Assembly: GCF_029227915.1 (NCBI RefSeq) | Contig: NC_079878.1 | Coordinates: forward strand, 18,416,001-18,480,000 | Direction: 5' to 3' | DNA: 64,000 nt | Origin: Hydractinia symbiolongicarpus | Lineage: Eukaryota > Cnidaria > Hydrozoa > Anthoathecata > Hydractiniidae | In this document: piece by piece, positions 1 to 13,051 of the stretch | Layout: each line of letters opens with the position of its first letter | Numbering within the stretch: position 1 is the first letter of the stretch | Program-made: the position numbers and the translations under genes | The notes under the pieces: model-generated | The model's database searches: none | Told to the model about the DNA's origin: nothing | Seen by the model: only the letters and a program-made list of their open reading frames with translations

Positions 1-455
1 TCGTCACCTATTTGATTCTTTTCTGAGATCTCCCCAAAAACATTTTTTCGTACGTACAATAAGCTACGATTAGGACGATATAATTCCCTATTATTGTCAC
101 TTTTTGATGTTATAAAGCAACTGCCAAGCCTTCTAAAACGAGAAGAAATAGCTTCGTCTGCTTGCAGGATTTCTATTGGTTCTACAAATGCATTCTTGAA
201 CCCCATTCCATTCTTCCTACCGTCACATGAAAGCACGTTAGGTTTCCCATCACATTCTACGCATGTTTTCCGGAAATCAATATCCATGTGCGACGCTCAA
301 CCCAACTACTATGCTATGAATAATGGAACTGACATGAATTTTTCTTTTAGAACACGGCGACAATATCGAGCTTCCATTATTTTTATAACACCCCTGAAAG
401 TAATTTTTTCGTTATTCACGGCCTCTGTAAACTCCCAACCTATTTCATAAACACC
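1..455 (-). pseudogene. KDZ-type transposase relic (partial)
   Basis: The minus strand reads in one frame from about 455 to the window edge and aligns with the N-terminal half of the intact transposase at 16130-17686. Shared blocks are CGVYEIGW (CAGYEIGW in the other copy), HMDIDFRKTC (HMKIDFRMSC), the CDG motif and FVEPIE (FVSPIE). Three tryptophan positions of the intact copy (the WWFAW block) are stops here, TAG, TAG and TGA, which is what G-to-A changes in TGG give. The copy is therefore dead and clearly diverged from the 16-kb copy. The remainder of the gene lies outside the window. No function beyond transposition is inferred. Confidence 0.8.
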
Positions 456-1819
456 GCAAATTTTAGAGGATCAATAATACCAACAGCATATTTAACTTAA
501 CATGTAAAAATATATAAAAAAACAAGGACAGACTTATCAACGTCAACGTTACGCAACTTTCAAAATGGCCGTAATAACACTGCTCTCTGCTTTACACATC
601 CCTTTGTCGTGGCTGCCAAATCTCGGATTGGTTTTTCAAAAAAATCAGGCGTTGCAATTGAATGCTACACACGGGAGAATAAAACAAAGTCGGTAAATAT
701 ACATCGCATTTGGTATTTTGTGCAGATAAAAGAATTTCGTGATTAATTAACAGGACGCGCTTTTCGCGGACAAACAGGCAAAATACCGCTATTATTAAAA
801 AGACTAACGATATCATACGTCTATTGGTTTTTCGGTCAGTTGCTCATAAAGTTGATCTTGTTAACTCACCATATGATTTTTTAACAATAGCCAATAATAC
901 TTACATTATTTAGAACTATTTTCAGCTTTTGTACTCTGATCCTAACTTCAATGGAATATCAAATCTACGGAGACTCTTTAAATGAGTTAAATTTTATACT
1001 TATGCCTTTTTGGAACATCTTTGTTCCATGTAAATAGAAGTTTTGACTTTTAATTTGGAATTCTTCCATATCTGTTAAAAAAGTATTTTTTCTTTTTCCT
1101 AATGATACGTTATATTACTGACATGCCTTCTACAGAATTTCAGCCTAAGAGCCTTTGCCGATAAAAAGTTATGACCTGTGAAATTTTAACTACAAACAAT
1201 GGAATAATTTCATCGTAAACGGCTCTAAACTTTAATGTGATATAGCTTCTCTACGGCAGCAGCTTCTTCAGTCGGACAAAAATCATTGGAACATTTAAGT
1301 TTTTATGCATCTAAGAATTTATTTGGTTTAAGAACTAATCAAGCTATACTATTGAAATACTGCCCCGAAAAAAAGACATAGAATTTACACTTTTGCATGG
1401 TCTGAAATAAAAAACACACGTAATGTCTTTGGATTGATTGGCCTGCTTTAGCGCTTTTGATGCGTCATTTTCAGGGAGGACACTTGTTTCTACTGCTGCA
1501 CGGATAAGTACATAACAGTAAAGCCCGGTAAATTTATAGTATAATGCCTTGCCTCAGATTGGCATTTTTTAGGACTTGTGATATGTAATTTCGCGGGGGT
1601 ATTAATCCAAAATATCTTTTCTATTGGCTATCGGTGGGCATAGAACACCTCCGCCTGTTCAATATATTGTACAAAAACGCCTCTTTGTTTAGCCTGCAAT
1701 AGGGCCGTTATTATGTCTTGTTGCAAAAGGATATTTGAGCGAAATATCGTTTCTGTTTGTGTATGGATGTGTATCCAACCTCAAACTTTGTCTACTTTAT
1801 AAAAACAGCTTTCCGTAAA
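456..1819. other. AT-rich spacer, no gene seen
   Basis: No open frame with protein-like composition and no clear repeat boundary was found here. It may be the untranslated remainder of the decayed element at 1-455, but no terminal repeat supports that. Confidence 0.4.
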
Positions 1820-4800
1820 TGGCAGTTATGCGAAATATTCTGGAATATTACGTTGGTTATGGCCATCGACAGAAAAAATATGTAGTTTTTATGAAGCGAC
1901 AGACATTATTATGAAGGTATTATGCAGTATTAAGCGATATTACGTTGGTATGGCCATCGACAGAAAATTTATGTGTTTTTTATGAATTATGAAGGTATTA
2001 TGCAGTATTATGCAGTATTATGCGATATTACGTTGGTATGGCCATCGACAAAAAATTTATGTGTTTTTTATGAATTATGAAGGTATTATGCAGTATTATG
2101 CAGTATTATGCGATATTACGTTGGTATGGCCATCGACAGAAAATTTATGTATTTTTTATGAATTATGAAGGTATTATGCAGTATTATGCAGTATTATGCG
2201 ATATTACGTTGGTATGGCCATCGACAGAAAATTTATGTGTTTTTTATGAATTATGAAGGTATTATGCAGTATTATGCAGTATTATGCGATATTACGTTGG
2301 TATGGCCATCGACAGAAAATTTATGTATTTTTTATGAATTATGAAGGTATTATGCAGTATTATGCAGTATTATGCGATATTACGTTGGTATGGCCATCGA
2401 CAGAAAAAATATGTATTTTTTATGTAACGACAGAGAGTATTATGAAGGTATTATGCAGTATTATGCGATATTACGTTGGTATGGCCATCGACAGAAAATT
2501 TATGTATTTTTTATGAATTATGAAGGTATTATGCAGTATTATGCAGTATTATGAGATATTACGTTGGTATGGCCATCGACAGAAAAAATATGTATTCTTT
2601 ATGGAACGTTAGAGAGTATTATGAAGGCATTATGCAGTATTATGCGATATTACGTTGGTATGGCCATCGACAGAAAATTTATGTATTTTTTATGAATTAT
2701 GAAGGTATTATGCAGTATTATGCAGTATTATGCGATATTACGTGGGTATGGCCATCGACAGAAAATTTATGTATTTTTCATGAATTATGAAGGTATTATG
2801 CAGTATTATGCAGTATTATGCGATATTACGTTGGTATGGCCATCGACAGAAAATTTATGTATTTTTTATGAATTGTGAAGGTATTATGCAGTATTATGCA
2901 GTATTATGCAGTATTATGCGATATTACTTTGGTATGGCCATCGACAGAAAAAATATGTATTTTTTATGTAACGACAGAGAGTATTATGAAGGTATTATGC
3001 AGTATTATGCGATATTACGTTGGTATGGCCATCGACAGAAAATTTATGTATTTTTTATGAATTATGAAGGTATTATGCAGTATTATGCAGTATTATGAGA
3101 TATTACATTGGTATGGCCATCGACAGAAAAAATATGTATTTTTTATGTAACGACAGAGAGTATTATGAAGGTATTATGCAGTATTATGCGATATTACGTT
3201 GGTATGGCCATCGACAGAAAATTTATGTATTTTTTATGAATTATGAAGGTATTATGCAGTATTATGCAGTATTATGAGATATTACGTTGGTATGGCCATC
3301 GACAGAAAAAATATGTATTCTTTATGGAACGATAGAGAGTATTATGAAGGCATTATGCAGTATTATGCGATATTACGTTGGTATGGCCATCGACAGAAAA
3401 TTTATGTATTTTTTATGAATTATGAAGGTATTATGCAGTATTATGCAGTATTATGCGATATTACGTGGGTATGGCCATCGACAGAAAATTTATGTATTTT
3501 TCATGAATTATGAAGGTATTATGCAGTATTATGCAGTATTATGCGATATTACGTTGGTATGGCCATCGACAGAAAATTTATGTATTTTTTATGAATTATG
3601 AAGGTATTATGCAGTATTATGCAGTATTATGCGATATTACGTTGGTATGGCCATCGACAGAAAATTTATGTATTTTTTATGAATTATGAAGGTATTATGC
3701 AGTATTATGCAGTATTATGCGATATTACGTTGGTATGGCCATCGACAGAAAAAATATGTATTTTTTATGTAACGACAGAGAGTATTATGAAGGTATTATG
3801 CAGTATTATGCGATATTACGTTGGTATGGCCATCGACAGAAAATTTATGTATTTTTTATGAATTATGAAGGTATTATGCAGTATTATGCAGTATTATGAG
3901 ATATTACGTTGGTATGGCCATCGACAGAAAAAATATGTATTTTTTATGGAACGATAGAGAGTATTATGAAGGCATTATGCAGTATTATGCGATATTACGT
4001 TGGTATGGCCATCGACAGAAAATTTATGTATTTTTTATGAATTATGAAGGTATTATGCAGTATTATGCAGTATTATGCGATATTACGTGGGTATGGCCAT
4101 CGACAGAAAATTTATGTGTTTTTCATGAATTATGAAGGTATTATGCAGTATTATGCAGTATTATGCGATATTACGTTGGTATGGCCATCGACAGAAAATT
4201 TATGTATTTTTTATGAATTATGAAGGTATTATGCAGTATTATGCAGTATTATGCGATATTACGTTGGTATGGCCATCGACAGAAAAAATATGTATTTTTT
4301 ATGGAACGATAGAGAGTATTATGAAGGCATTATGCAGTATTATGCGATATTACGTTGGTATGGCCATCGACAGAAAATTTATGTACTTTTTATGAATTAT
4401 GAAGGTATTATGCAGTATTATGCAGTATTATGCGATATTACGTTGGTTATGGATTATTAACAGAAAAAATATGTATTTGTTATGTAGCGACAGAGAGTAT
4501 TATGAAGGTATTATGCAGTATTATGCGATATTACGTTGGTATGGCCATCGACAGAAAATTTATGTATTTTTTATGAATTATGAAGGTATTATGCAGTATT
4601 ATGCAGTATTATGCGATATTACGTTGGTATGGCCATCGACAGAAAAAATATGTATTTTTTATGTAACGACAGAGAGTATTATGAAGGTATTATGCAGTAT
4701 TATGCGATATTACGTTGGTATGGCCATCGACAGAAAATTTATGTATTTTTTATGAATTATGAAGGTATTATGCAGTATTATGCAGTATTATGAGATATTA

Positions 4801-7800
4801 CGTTGGTATGGCCATCGACAGAAAAAATATGTATTTTTTATGGAACGATAGAGAGTATTATGAAGGCATTATGCAGTATTATGCGATATTACGTTGGTAT
4901 GGCCATCGACAGAAAATTTATGTATTTTTTATGAATTATGAAGGTATTATGCAGTATTATGCAGTATTATGCGATATTACGTGGGTATGGCCATCGACAG
5001 AAAATTTATGTATTTTTCATGAATTATGAAGGTATTATGCAGTATTATGCAGTATTATGCGATATTACGTTGGTATGGCCATCGACAGAAAATTTATGTA
5101 TCTTTTATGAATTATGAAGGTATTATGCAGTATTATGCAGTATTATGCGATATTACGTTGGTATGGCCATCGACAGAAAAAATATGTATTTTTTATGTAA
5201 CGACAGAGAGTATTATGAAGGTATTATGCAGTATTATGCGATATTACGTTGGTATGGCCATCGACAGAAAATTTATGTATTTTTTATGAATTATGAAGGT
5301 ATTATGCAGTATTATGCAGTATTATGCGATATTACGTTGGTATGGCCATCGACAGAAAAAATATGGATTTTTTATGGAACGATAGAGAGTATTATGAAGG
5401 CATTATGCAGTATTATGCGATATTACGTTGGTATGGCCATCGACAGAAAATTTATGTACTTTTTTTAAATTATGAAGGTATTATGCAGTATTATGCAGTA
5501 TTATGCGATATTACGTTGGTATGGCCATCGACAGAAAATTTATGTGTTTTTTATGAATTATGAAGGTATTATGCAGTATTATGCAGTATTATGCGATATT
5601 ACGTTGGTATGGCCATCGACAGAAAATTTATGTATTTTTTATGAATTGTGAAGGTATTATGCAGTATTATGCAGTATTATGCGATATTACTTTGGTATGG
5701 CCATCGACAGAAAAAATATGTATTTTTTATGTAACGACAGAGAGTATTATGAAGGTATTATGCAGTATTATGCGATATTACGTTGGTATGGCCATCGACA
5801 GAAAATTTATGTATTTTTTATGAATTATGAAGGTATTATGCAGTATTATGCAGTATTATGCGATATTACGTTGGTTATGGATTATTAACAGAAAAAATAT
5901 GTATTTGTTATGTAGCGACAGAGAGTATTATGAAGGTATTATGCAGTATTATGCGATATTACGTTGGTATGGCCATCGACAGAAAATTTATGTATCTTTT
6001 ATGAATTATGAAGGTATTATGCAGTATTATGCAGTATTATGCGATATTACGTTGGTATGGCCATCGACAGAAAAAATATGTATTTTTTATGTAACGACAG
6101 AGAGTATTATGAAGGTATTATGCAGTATTATGCGATATTACGTTGGTATGGCCATCGACAGAAAATTTATGTATTTTTTATGAATTATGAAGGTATTATG
6201 CAGTATTATGCAGTATTATGCGATATTACGTTGGTATGGCCATCGACAGAAAAAATATGGATTTTTTATGGAACGATAGAGAGTATTATGAAGGCATTAT
6301 GCAGTATTATGCGATATTACGTTGGTATGGCCATCGACAGAAAATTTATGTACTTTTTTTAAATTATGAAGGTATTATGCAGTATTATGCAGTATTATGC
6401 GATATTACGTTGGTATGGCCATCGACAGAAAATTTATGTGTTTTTTATGAATTATGAAGGTATTATGCAGTATTATGCAGTATTATGCGATATTACGTTG
6501 GTATGGCCATCGACAGAAAATTTATGTATTTTTTATGAATTGTGAAGGTATTATGCAGTATTATGCAGTATTATGCGATATTACTTTGGTATGGCCATCG
6601 ACAGAAAAAATATGTATTTTTTATGTAACGACAGAGAGTATTATGAAGGTATTATGCAGTATTATGCGATATTACGTTGGTATGGCCATCGACAGAAAAT
6701 TTATGTATTTTTTATGAATTATGAAGGTATTATGCAGTATTATGCAGTATTATGAGATATTACGTTGGTATGGCCATCGACAGAAAAAATATGTATTTTT
6801 TATGGAACGATAGAGAGTATTATGAAGGCATTATGCAGTATTATGCGATATTACGTTGGTATGGCCATCGACAGAAAATTTATGTATTTTTTATGAATTA
6901 TGAAGGTATTATGCAGTATTATGCAGTATTATGCGATATTACGTGGGTATGGCCATCGACAGAAAATTTATGTATTTTTCATGAATTATGAAGGTATTAT
7001 GCAGTATTATGCGATATTACATTGGTATGGCCATCGACAGAAAATTTATGTGTTTTTTATGATTTATGAAGGTATTAAGCAGTATTATGCAGTATTATGC
7101 GATATTACGTTGGTATGGCCATCGACAGAAAATTTATGTATTTTTTATGTAACAACAGAGAGTATTATGAAGGTATTATGCAGTATTATGCGATATTACG
7201 TTGGTATGGCCATCGACAGAAAATTTATGTATTTTTTATGAATTATGAAGGTATTATGCAGTATTATGCGATATTACGTTGGTATGGCCATCGACAGAAA
7301 ATTTATGTGTTTTTTATGAATTATGAAGGTATTATGCAGTATTATGCAGTATTATGCGATATTACATTGGTATGGCCATCGACAGAAAATTTATGTGTTT
7401 TTTATGAATTATGAAGGTATTATGCAGTATTATGCGATATTACGTTGGTATGGCCATCGACAGAAAAAATATGTATTTTTTATGTAACAACAGAGAGTAT
7501 TATGAAGGTATTATGCAGTATTATGCGATATTACGTTGGTATGGCCATCGACAGAAAATTTATGTATTTTTTATGAATTATGAAGGTATTATGCAGTATT
7601 ATGCAGTATTATGCGATATTACGTTGGTACGACCATCGACAGAAAATTTATGTATTTTTTATGAATTATGAAGGTATTATGCAGTATTATGCAGTATTAT
7701 GCGATATTACGTTGGTATGGCCATCGACAGAAAATTTATGTGTTTTTTATGAATTATGAAGGTATTATGCAGTATTATGCGATATTACGTTGTTATGGCC

Positions 7801-9147
7801 ATCGACAGAAAATTTAAGTACTTTTTTTGAATTATAAAGGTATTATGCAGTATTATGCAGTATTATGCGATATTACGTTGGTTATGGATTATTGACAGAA
7901 AAAATATGTATTTTTTATGGAACGATAGAGAGTATTATGAAGGTATTATGCAGTATTATGCGATATTACGTTGTTATGGTCATCGACAGAAAATTTATGT
8001 ACTTTTTTTGAATTATAAAGGTATTATGCAGTATTATGCAGTATTATGCGATATTACGTTGGTTATGGATTATTGACAGAAAAAATATGTATTTTTTATG
8101 GAACGATAGAGAGTATTATGAAGGCATTATTCAGTATTATGCGATATTACGTTGGTATGGCCATCGACAGAAAATTTATGTATTTTTTATGAATTATGAA
8201 GGTATTATGCAGTATTATGCAGTATTATGCGATATTACGTTGGTATGGCCATCGACAGAAAATTTAAGTATTTTTTATGAATTATGAAGGTATTATGCAG
8301 TATTATGCAGTATTATGCGATATTACGTTGGTATGGCCATCGACAGAAAAAATATGTATTTTTTATGGAACGATAGAGAGTATTATGAAGGCATTATGCA
8401 GTATTATGCGATATTACGTTGGTATGGCCATCGACAGAAAATTTATGTACTTTTTTTAAATTATGAAGGTATTATGCAGTATTATGCAGTATTATGCGAT
8501 ATTACGTTGGTATGGCCATCGACAGAAAATTTATGTGTTTTTTATGAATTATGAAGGTATTATGCAGTATTATGCAGTATTATGCGATATTACGTTGGTA
8601 TGGCCATCGACAGAAAATTTATGTATTTTTTATGAATTATGAAGGTATTATGCAGTATTATGCAGTATTATGCGATATTACGTTGGTATGGCCATCGACA
8701 GAAAAAATATGTATTTTTTATGGAACGATAGAGAGTATTATGAAGGCATTATGCAGTATTATGCGATATTACGTTGGTATGGCCATCGACAGAAAATTTA
8801 TGTACTTTTTTTAAATTATGAAGGTATTATGCAGTATTATGCAGTATTATGCGATATTACGTTGGTTATGGATTATTAACAGAAAAAATATGTATTTGTT
8901 ATGTAGCGACAGAGAGTATTATGAAGGTATTATGCAGTATTATGCGATATTACGTTGGTATGGCCATCGACAGAAAATTTATGTATTTTTTATGAATTAT
9001 GAAGGTATTATGCAGTATTATGCAGTATTATGCGATATTACGTTGGTATGGCCATCGACAGAAAAAATATGTATTTTTTATGTAACGACAGAGAGTATTA
9101 TGCAGTATTATGCAGTATTATGCGATATTACGTTGGTATGGCCATCG
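1820..9147 (+). repeat. Satellite array of 88/91-bp units
   Basis: More than 80 tandem units share the core TTGGTATGGCCATCGACAG. Two unit types alternate. The 88-bp type carries AAAATTTATGT...ATGAATTATGAAGG. The 91-bp type carries AAAAAATATGT...GAACGATAGAGAG or GTAACGACAGAGAG. Small variants have GGTTATGGATTATTGACAG. Pairs of units repeat at 179 bp, and a longer block recurs at exactly 894 bp (5145/6039, 5324/6218, 5560/6454, 5679/6573), a higher-order repeat. Inside each unit GTATTATGCA is itself repeated two or three times. The many open frames here come from stop-poor repeat units, not genes. The array is cut at 9147 by a transposon and resumes at 23497. Confidence 0.97.
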
Positions 9148-11219
9148 GAGGGAATTACGGTCACAGTTTTGTATCTCAAATTTTCAGCCTCCTGATTGGC
9201 TAGAGATGCCGTACGGGTTGTGGTGTACGTAACGTCCGTGAAAGTAAAAAGGCAAACAAAGATGGCAGAAAAGATGTAGCGTAGCTGCAAAATTCCACTG
9301 GCATCAGGCACAAAAAACGCGAAGTAAGCTGTCTATAGCTAACACACCTGAAGATAGGAATGTAAGCCTTTGTTATTATCGCCTTTAGCTATAACTTTTT
9401 AAGTTGATGAAGCTAAATGTGTCGAGAACTGACTAGCCCAATCAACTTCCAGCACCTTCAAATAGCCCACATCCTCACATCAGTCTCAGTTAGGTTAACC
9501 TATCATCATCATCATCATTCCTGGCTTAACGTCCGTTTTCCATGCTAGCATGGGTTGGACGGGGTATATTAATGACCCTCTTCCAATCTGATCTAGACTG
9601 TGTTAGATCTAAACTCAACTTCCGCTGTATCAAGTCTGTCCTTATAACCTCCTGCCAAGTCTTTCTCAGTCTGCCTCTGGGCTTTGCCCCAGGAACTATC
9701 AAGTCTCTACACTTTCTTACCCAATTATCCTCCTCCATTCTTTCCAAGAGCCCCAGCCAATTCAATCTTCTTATCTGGATAACATCTTTAATTCTACTGA
9801 TACTTATCCTGCTTCTTAGCTCATCTGAACTCTTTCTGTCTCTCAGACTGGCGTTACACATCCACCTAACCATTCTTATATCATTCCTTTTTAAAAAGTC
9901 AAGATCTTCCTGCTTCACTGCCCATGCCTCACTACCGTACAACATAACACTTCTTACACAGGGCAATGGTAATATTTACTTACACATATGGAATCAACGC
10001 CAATATATATCTATATCCATCGACAGCAAAAAGTAATACCAACATCTTGTGGATAGTTCATGTGTATGAAATCTGTACAATAAATGAATTTCCAAAATTA
10101 CTCAAAATTTATGAATTTTTGTACACATGCTATTTAGTAGGTAAAAAAGCGAAACCACAGAGGGCTAAATGAAATGTAAATCGTAGATTTTTTAGAGGCA
10201 AGATCTAAAAGGCACTGGAATTAATCTTTTTAGTAAATAGTTTTTTTTTGATTTATTTCTATGATTACTTCAATTCTTTGCTTTTATGTGTTTATTGTGC
10301 TTAATGCGAAATCAAAATAATGAGTTGCACAGAAAGTCATTTAAACAATATATACTCTATTTAATTTATGGACTACTTATTATTATTGAGATACAAAAGG
10401 GTAGAATCTGAACCGAATAAAGGAAAAAAAGTTTTTGGAACCTAGGGGTCATGGACCTGATCCTCACATTATATTGGATAACCTCTATTTGCACATCAAT
10501 CATTTATATTTTGTTATTTTTGTTTTAGTCTAACATCAAGCACCAGCAGGTATGTGTGAATATGCAGTTTGTGATGGAATTTATTCATTACAACCTGATT
10601 GTAAGAAAAACAACCGATTAAAACGTTATGATGGAAGAACAGCAAAATAGCATATTATAAGCATGAAAGTCGTTTTTGTTCTATGGTAATAGTTGTTGTG
10701 ATTGTTATAAATAAATATATATAAAAATGAGTAAAATTTGAAAAACCAGAAAGAGACGATTGCTGTAATAATATCTCCTATATAATTTGAAAAAAGTCCG
10801 TCTGGGTGTGAGGCAAGGTAAATTATATTTTCTACAATTTTCTTTGCCTAAAGAAACATCTTCTAAAACTATGTTCTGTATTTTGAAACTTTAATTGTCT
10901 AAAACAAATCACATGATAAAATGAAATAATTTCATTAGCTGGGAATTTTGGCAGTTTTACCCTAATTTAAATTTGCTAAAGGTTTTTTAAAATGGAATAC
11001 GAATTTATGTTTTGCGTTTGAATGACGTTTTTATATGTCGAATATCCCAAATAGAAATTACTATCTGCAAGGAATCTTTTTACTCCTTGATGGTTACTCA
11101 TGTTTCTAATCAAATATTGGTAGAGCTTAGAGATATTTTATAATTTTGTTGTTTTGTACAACCTATACTCAATTTATTTTGTTTTGTAATTATCTAAAAA
11201 ATAGAAAGTAACGAGCTGT
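9148..11219 (+). repeat. Left arm of the KDZ element, copy 1
   Basis: Nearly identical to 19471-21443. Differences noticed by eye are one substitution (10297/20626 region), a 3-base indel near 11024, and about 97 bases (11099-11195) absent from the other copy. It contains a captured LINE tail. No other gene is seen in the arm. Confidence 0.93.
9501..9966 (-). pseudogene. LINE 3' end inside the left arm
   Basis: The minus frame from 9966 to 9526 encodes the C-terminal tail of a non-LTR retrotransposon polyprotein, matching the longer copy at 34.4-35.0 kb (SVMLYGSEAWAVKQ, RMVRWMCNASLRDRKSSDEL, WLGLLERM, PRGRLRKTW). The 3' end is a short (ATG)n-type microsatellite tail at 9501-9519, as expected for such elements. 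It is 5'-truncated and lacks the reverse transcriptase domain. Because it is present in both left arms, it was inside the transposon before the arm was copied. Confidence 0.85.
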
Positions 11220-11462
11220 GACTATTGAAGACTGTTTACTTTTTGTTCTCATTTTCTTGTAATTTGAGTTATTGTCGTGAGTTTTGTGAAAAATAATACC
11301 TTAAATTTTGTTTTATGGTAAAGAAATATTGTACACGAATTCGTTTTTTTATTCTTAACACCAGCAGGTTTAATGTAGTTATATTTCCGTTTATTAATTC
11401 GACCTGTTATCCCCTTTCACAGAGATAGTTATTTTTTTAATTTCATAGTTAGTAAGTTAAGT

Positions 11463-11639
11463 ATGGACGCCATAAGTACGGATGAAGTAGAATATGATGC
11501 AATGCTGACATCATTAGAAGAAGTTCCAGAGGTGTTAGTTGAAGACATGGAGGTTGCTTCCAATGTTATTATTGACAGTGGTTTAGAAGATACTAATTTC
11601 AGTATCACGTCAACAGATCTTGCCAACTCGTGTAGGTGA
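11463..11639 (+). CDS. Small acidic ORF (58 codons), possible first exon
   Basis: An ATG at 11463 opens a 58-codon frame rich in Asp, Glu and Ser, beginning MDAISTDEVEYDAML. Near its end AG|GTGATT could act as a splice donor. It lies just inside the left arm of the KDZ element and, after undoing the inversion, in the same direction as the transposase. It could be an early transposase exon, but its phase does not join directly to the exon at 19181, so another exon would be needed. Function unknown. Confidence 0.35.
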   Translation: MDAISTDEVEYDAMLTSLEEVPEVLVEDMEVASNVIIDSGLEDTNFSITSTDLANSCR

Positions 11640-12187
11640 TTAATATACTGTCAACTCCCGAAACTCTAAACAACTCGAAATTTTATGACCTCCAACACTA
11701 GCGTCGTTATCATGAGTATTCCTTAAAGATAATACTTACCCGTTAACTCTGACCTCGGGTACCTTGCAAACCGCTCTTAAGCCTACTCTTAGTTATAATG
11801 TTCAGTAAATCGAACTGTTCACTGAGGAAAGTAAAATTTACTAAAACGACGAAAAGAAATTATTGTAAACATTTTAAGTGTTAACTTTCCGGTTGGATAT
11901 AATGTATTGCATACTTACGCAAAGTTAGTACGCTTTAAGATTATCATGCTAAACTGTATCAAGAATGCATTACCATACATAAAATTGAAGCATGTTCCAC
12001 TCGACAGTAAAAAGATTAGAGTTAGAGGGAGTTGACTGTAGTTTACATTTTCTTCAAAGGAAGCAATATATATATAAATATTTTTCATATTTTCCCACTT
12101 CATATCTTGCGACTAAAAGATGGCAGATTTAAGAATGTTGATACATATTGTCAGTAATGTTAACCCATCGTTCACTACTTTGCTAAT
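11640..12187. other. Non-coding stretch between cargo genes
   Basis: No convincing coding frame on either strand. It presumably holds the promoter of the gene at 12188, but no specific element can be identified by eye. Confidence 0.4.
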
Positions 12188-12712
12188 ATGACAACAGCTA
12201 AACTTTGCGTTGTCACCATATTAAAAGAATTACTGAGTATTGTGTTCTATATCATATTTACCTTGTCATATTTAGCCCATTCAGTGGAGGCAGAGACAGA
12301 TAAAAAGAAAATCGCATTGGCAAATTTAAATAAATGCCACGAAGCGTTAGATTTGGAAACTTCAATAACAACGGCAATGCTTTCATCTTGTTTTAAAGCG
12401 AGCAACGCGATAATAAAAGCAGAGGACACTTGCTTGACAATGGCAGCATCTGGTTATTATGATGATGTGTTTTATTGCTCTGTTTTGCAAATAGAAGTAC
12501 CAGTTGGAAGAGTTTATGTGTGCCGCCTTTTTGAATCTGGTGGATTTCAAGGGTATTTTCATAACGAAGGGCAGTGTTTTATTCAGCAACGCTTAGGTTT
12601 AACGAATGACCTGTTACCCTACCATGTCTATACAATGGATGATGTCAACATGGAAAAAATCAGATCTAGAAAATTATACCAAACAATGCGCAATTCTGGT
12701 AATTCGTATTAA
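12188..12712 (+). CDS. Transposon cargo gene 1, secreted-type protein
   Basis: A single open frame of 174 codons. Residues 1-35 look like a signal peptide or signal anchor, with a hydrophobic run around IVFYIIFTLSYLAHS before a short acidic/basic junction. The rest has six cysteines (in KCHE, SSCF, DTCL, FYCS, YVCR, GQCF), suggesting disulfides in a secreted or lumenal domain. There is no family I recognise. A polyadenylation signal follows 48 bases after the stop. The gene lies inside the KDZ element between its left arm and a second cargo gene, on the strand the transposase would use after undoing the inversion. Its frame is intact, so it may be functional. It could instead be a captured host gene. 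Confidence 0.6.
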   Translation: MTTAKLCVVTILKELLSIVFYIIFTLSYLAHSVEAETDKKKIALANLNKCHEALDLETSITTAMLSSCFKASNAIIKAEDTCLTMAASGYYDDVFYCSVLQIEVPVGRVYVCRLFESGGFQGYFHNEGQCFIQQRLGLTNDLLPYHVYTMDDVNMEKIRSRKLYQTMRNSGNSY

Positions 12713-12760
12713 GTAATCGTTATTATAATCTGGTAGAAGAGTGTTTTAAATTTAAGGTAG

Positions 12761-12766
12761 AATAAA
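12761..12766 (+). promoter_or_regulatory. Polyadenylation signal AATAAA
   Basis: AATAAA lies 48 bases after the stop of cargo gene 1 and is followed by a T-rich stretch. The position fits the 3' end of that gene. Confidence 0.6.
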
Positions 12767-13051
12767 AGAAAGTTGCAAGGCTTTTTTTATTTCCAAATCC
12801 ATTTTAGAAGTTGATGTATCGCTGCAGTTTCTGCGTATCTTGGACGAATGTGCTTTTCTTAACGCATCATACTTTCCAATAACCAAGTTGCGATTGCTTT
12901 GTCAGATTATTGAAATTAGAAACAAACTTTTGCTGTCGTAAATTATAATTTAAAGAGCCGTATCTTTATTTCTTTAGAAAATTGCAACGAAAAAAAGAAG
13001 AATGTAACTTCAAGGAATATAAAAGGCAACAAAAATAGTTTTTACAATACT

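Noticed and set aside
1820-9147. CRISPR-like array
   Set aside because: Units are contiguous with no unique spacers, and the genome is eukaryotic.
2253-9195. Dozens of overlapping frames of 60-125 codons in the satellite
   Set aside because: They result from stop-poor tandem units whose lengths (88, 91) shift the frame. All frames look alike and there is no gene-like start or splice context.
9542-10036. Plus-strand frame of 164 codons opposite the LINE tail
   Set aside because: Antisense shadow of the LINE frame; the protein-like signal is on the minus strand.
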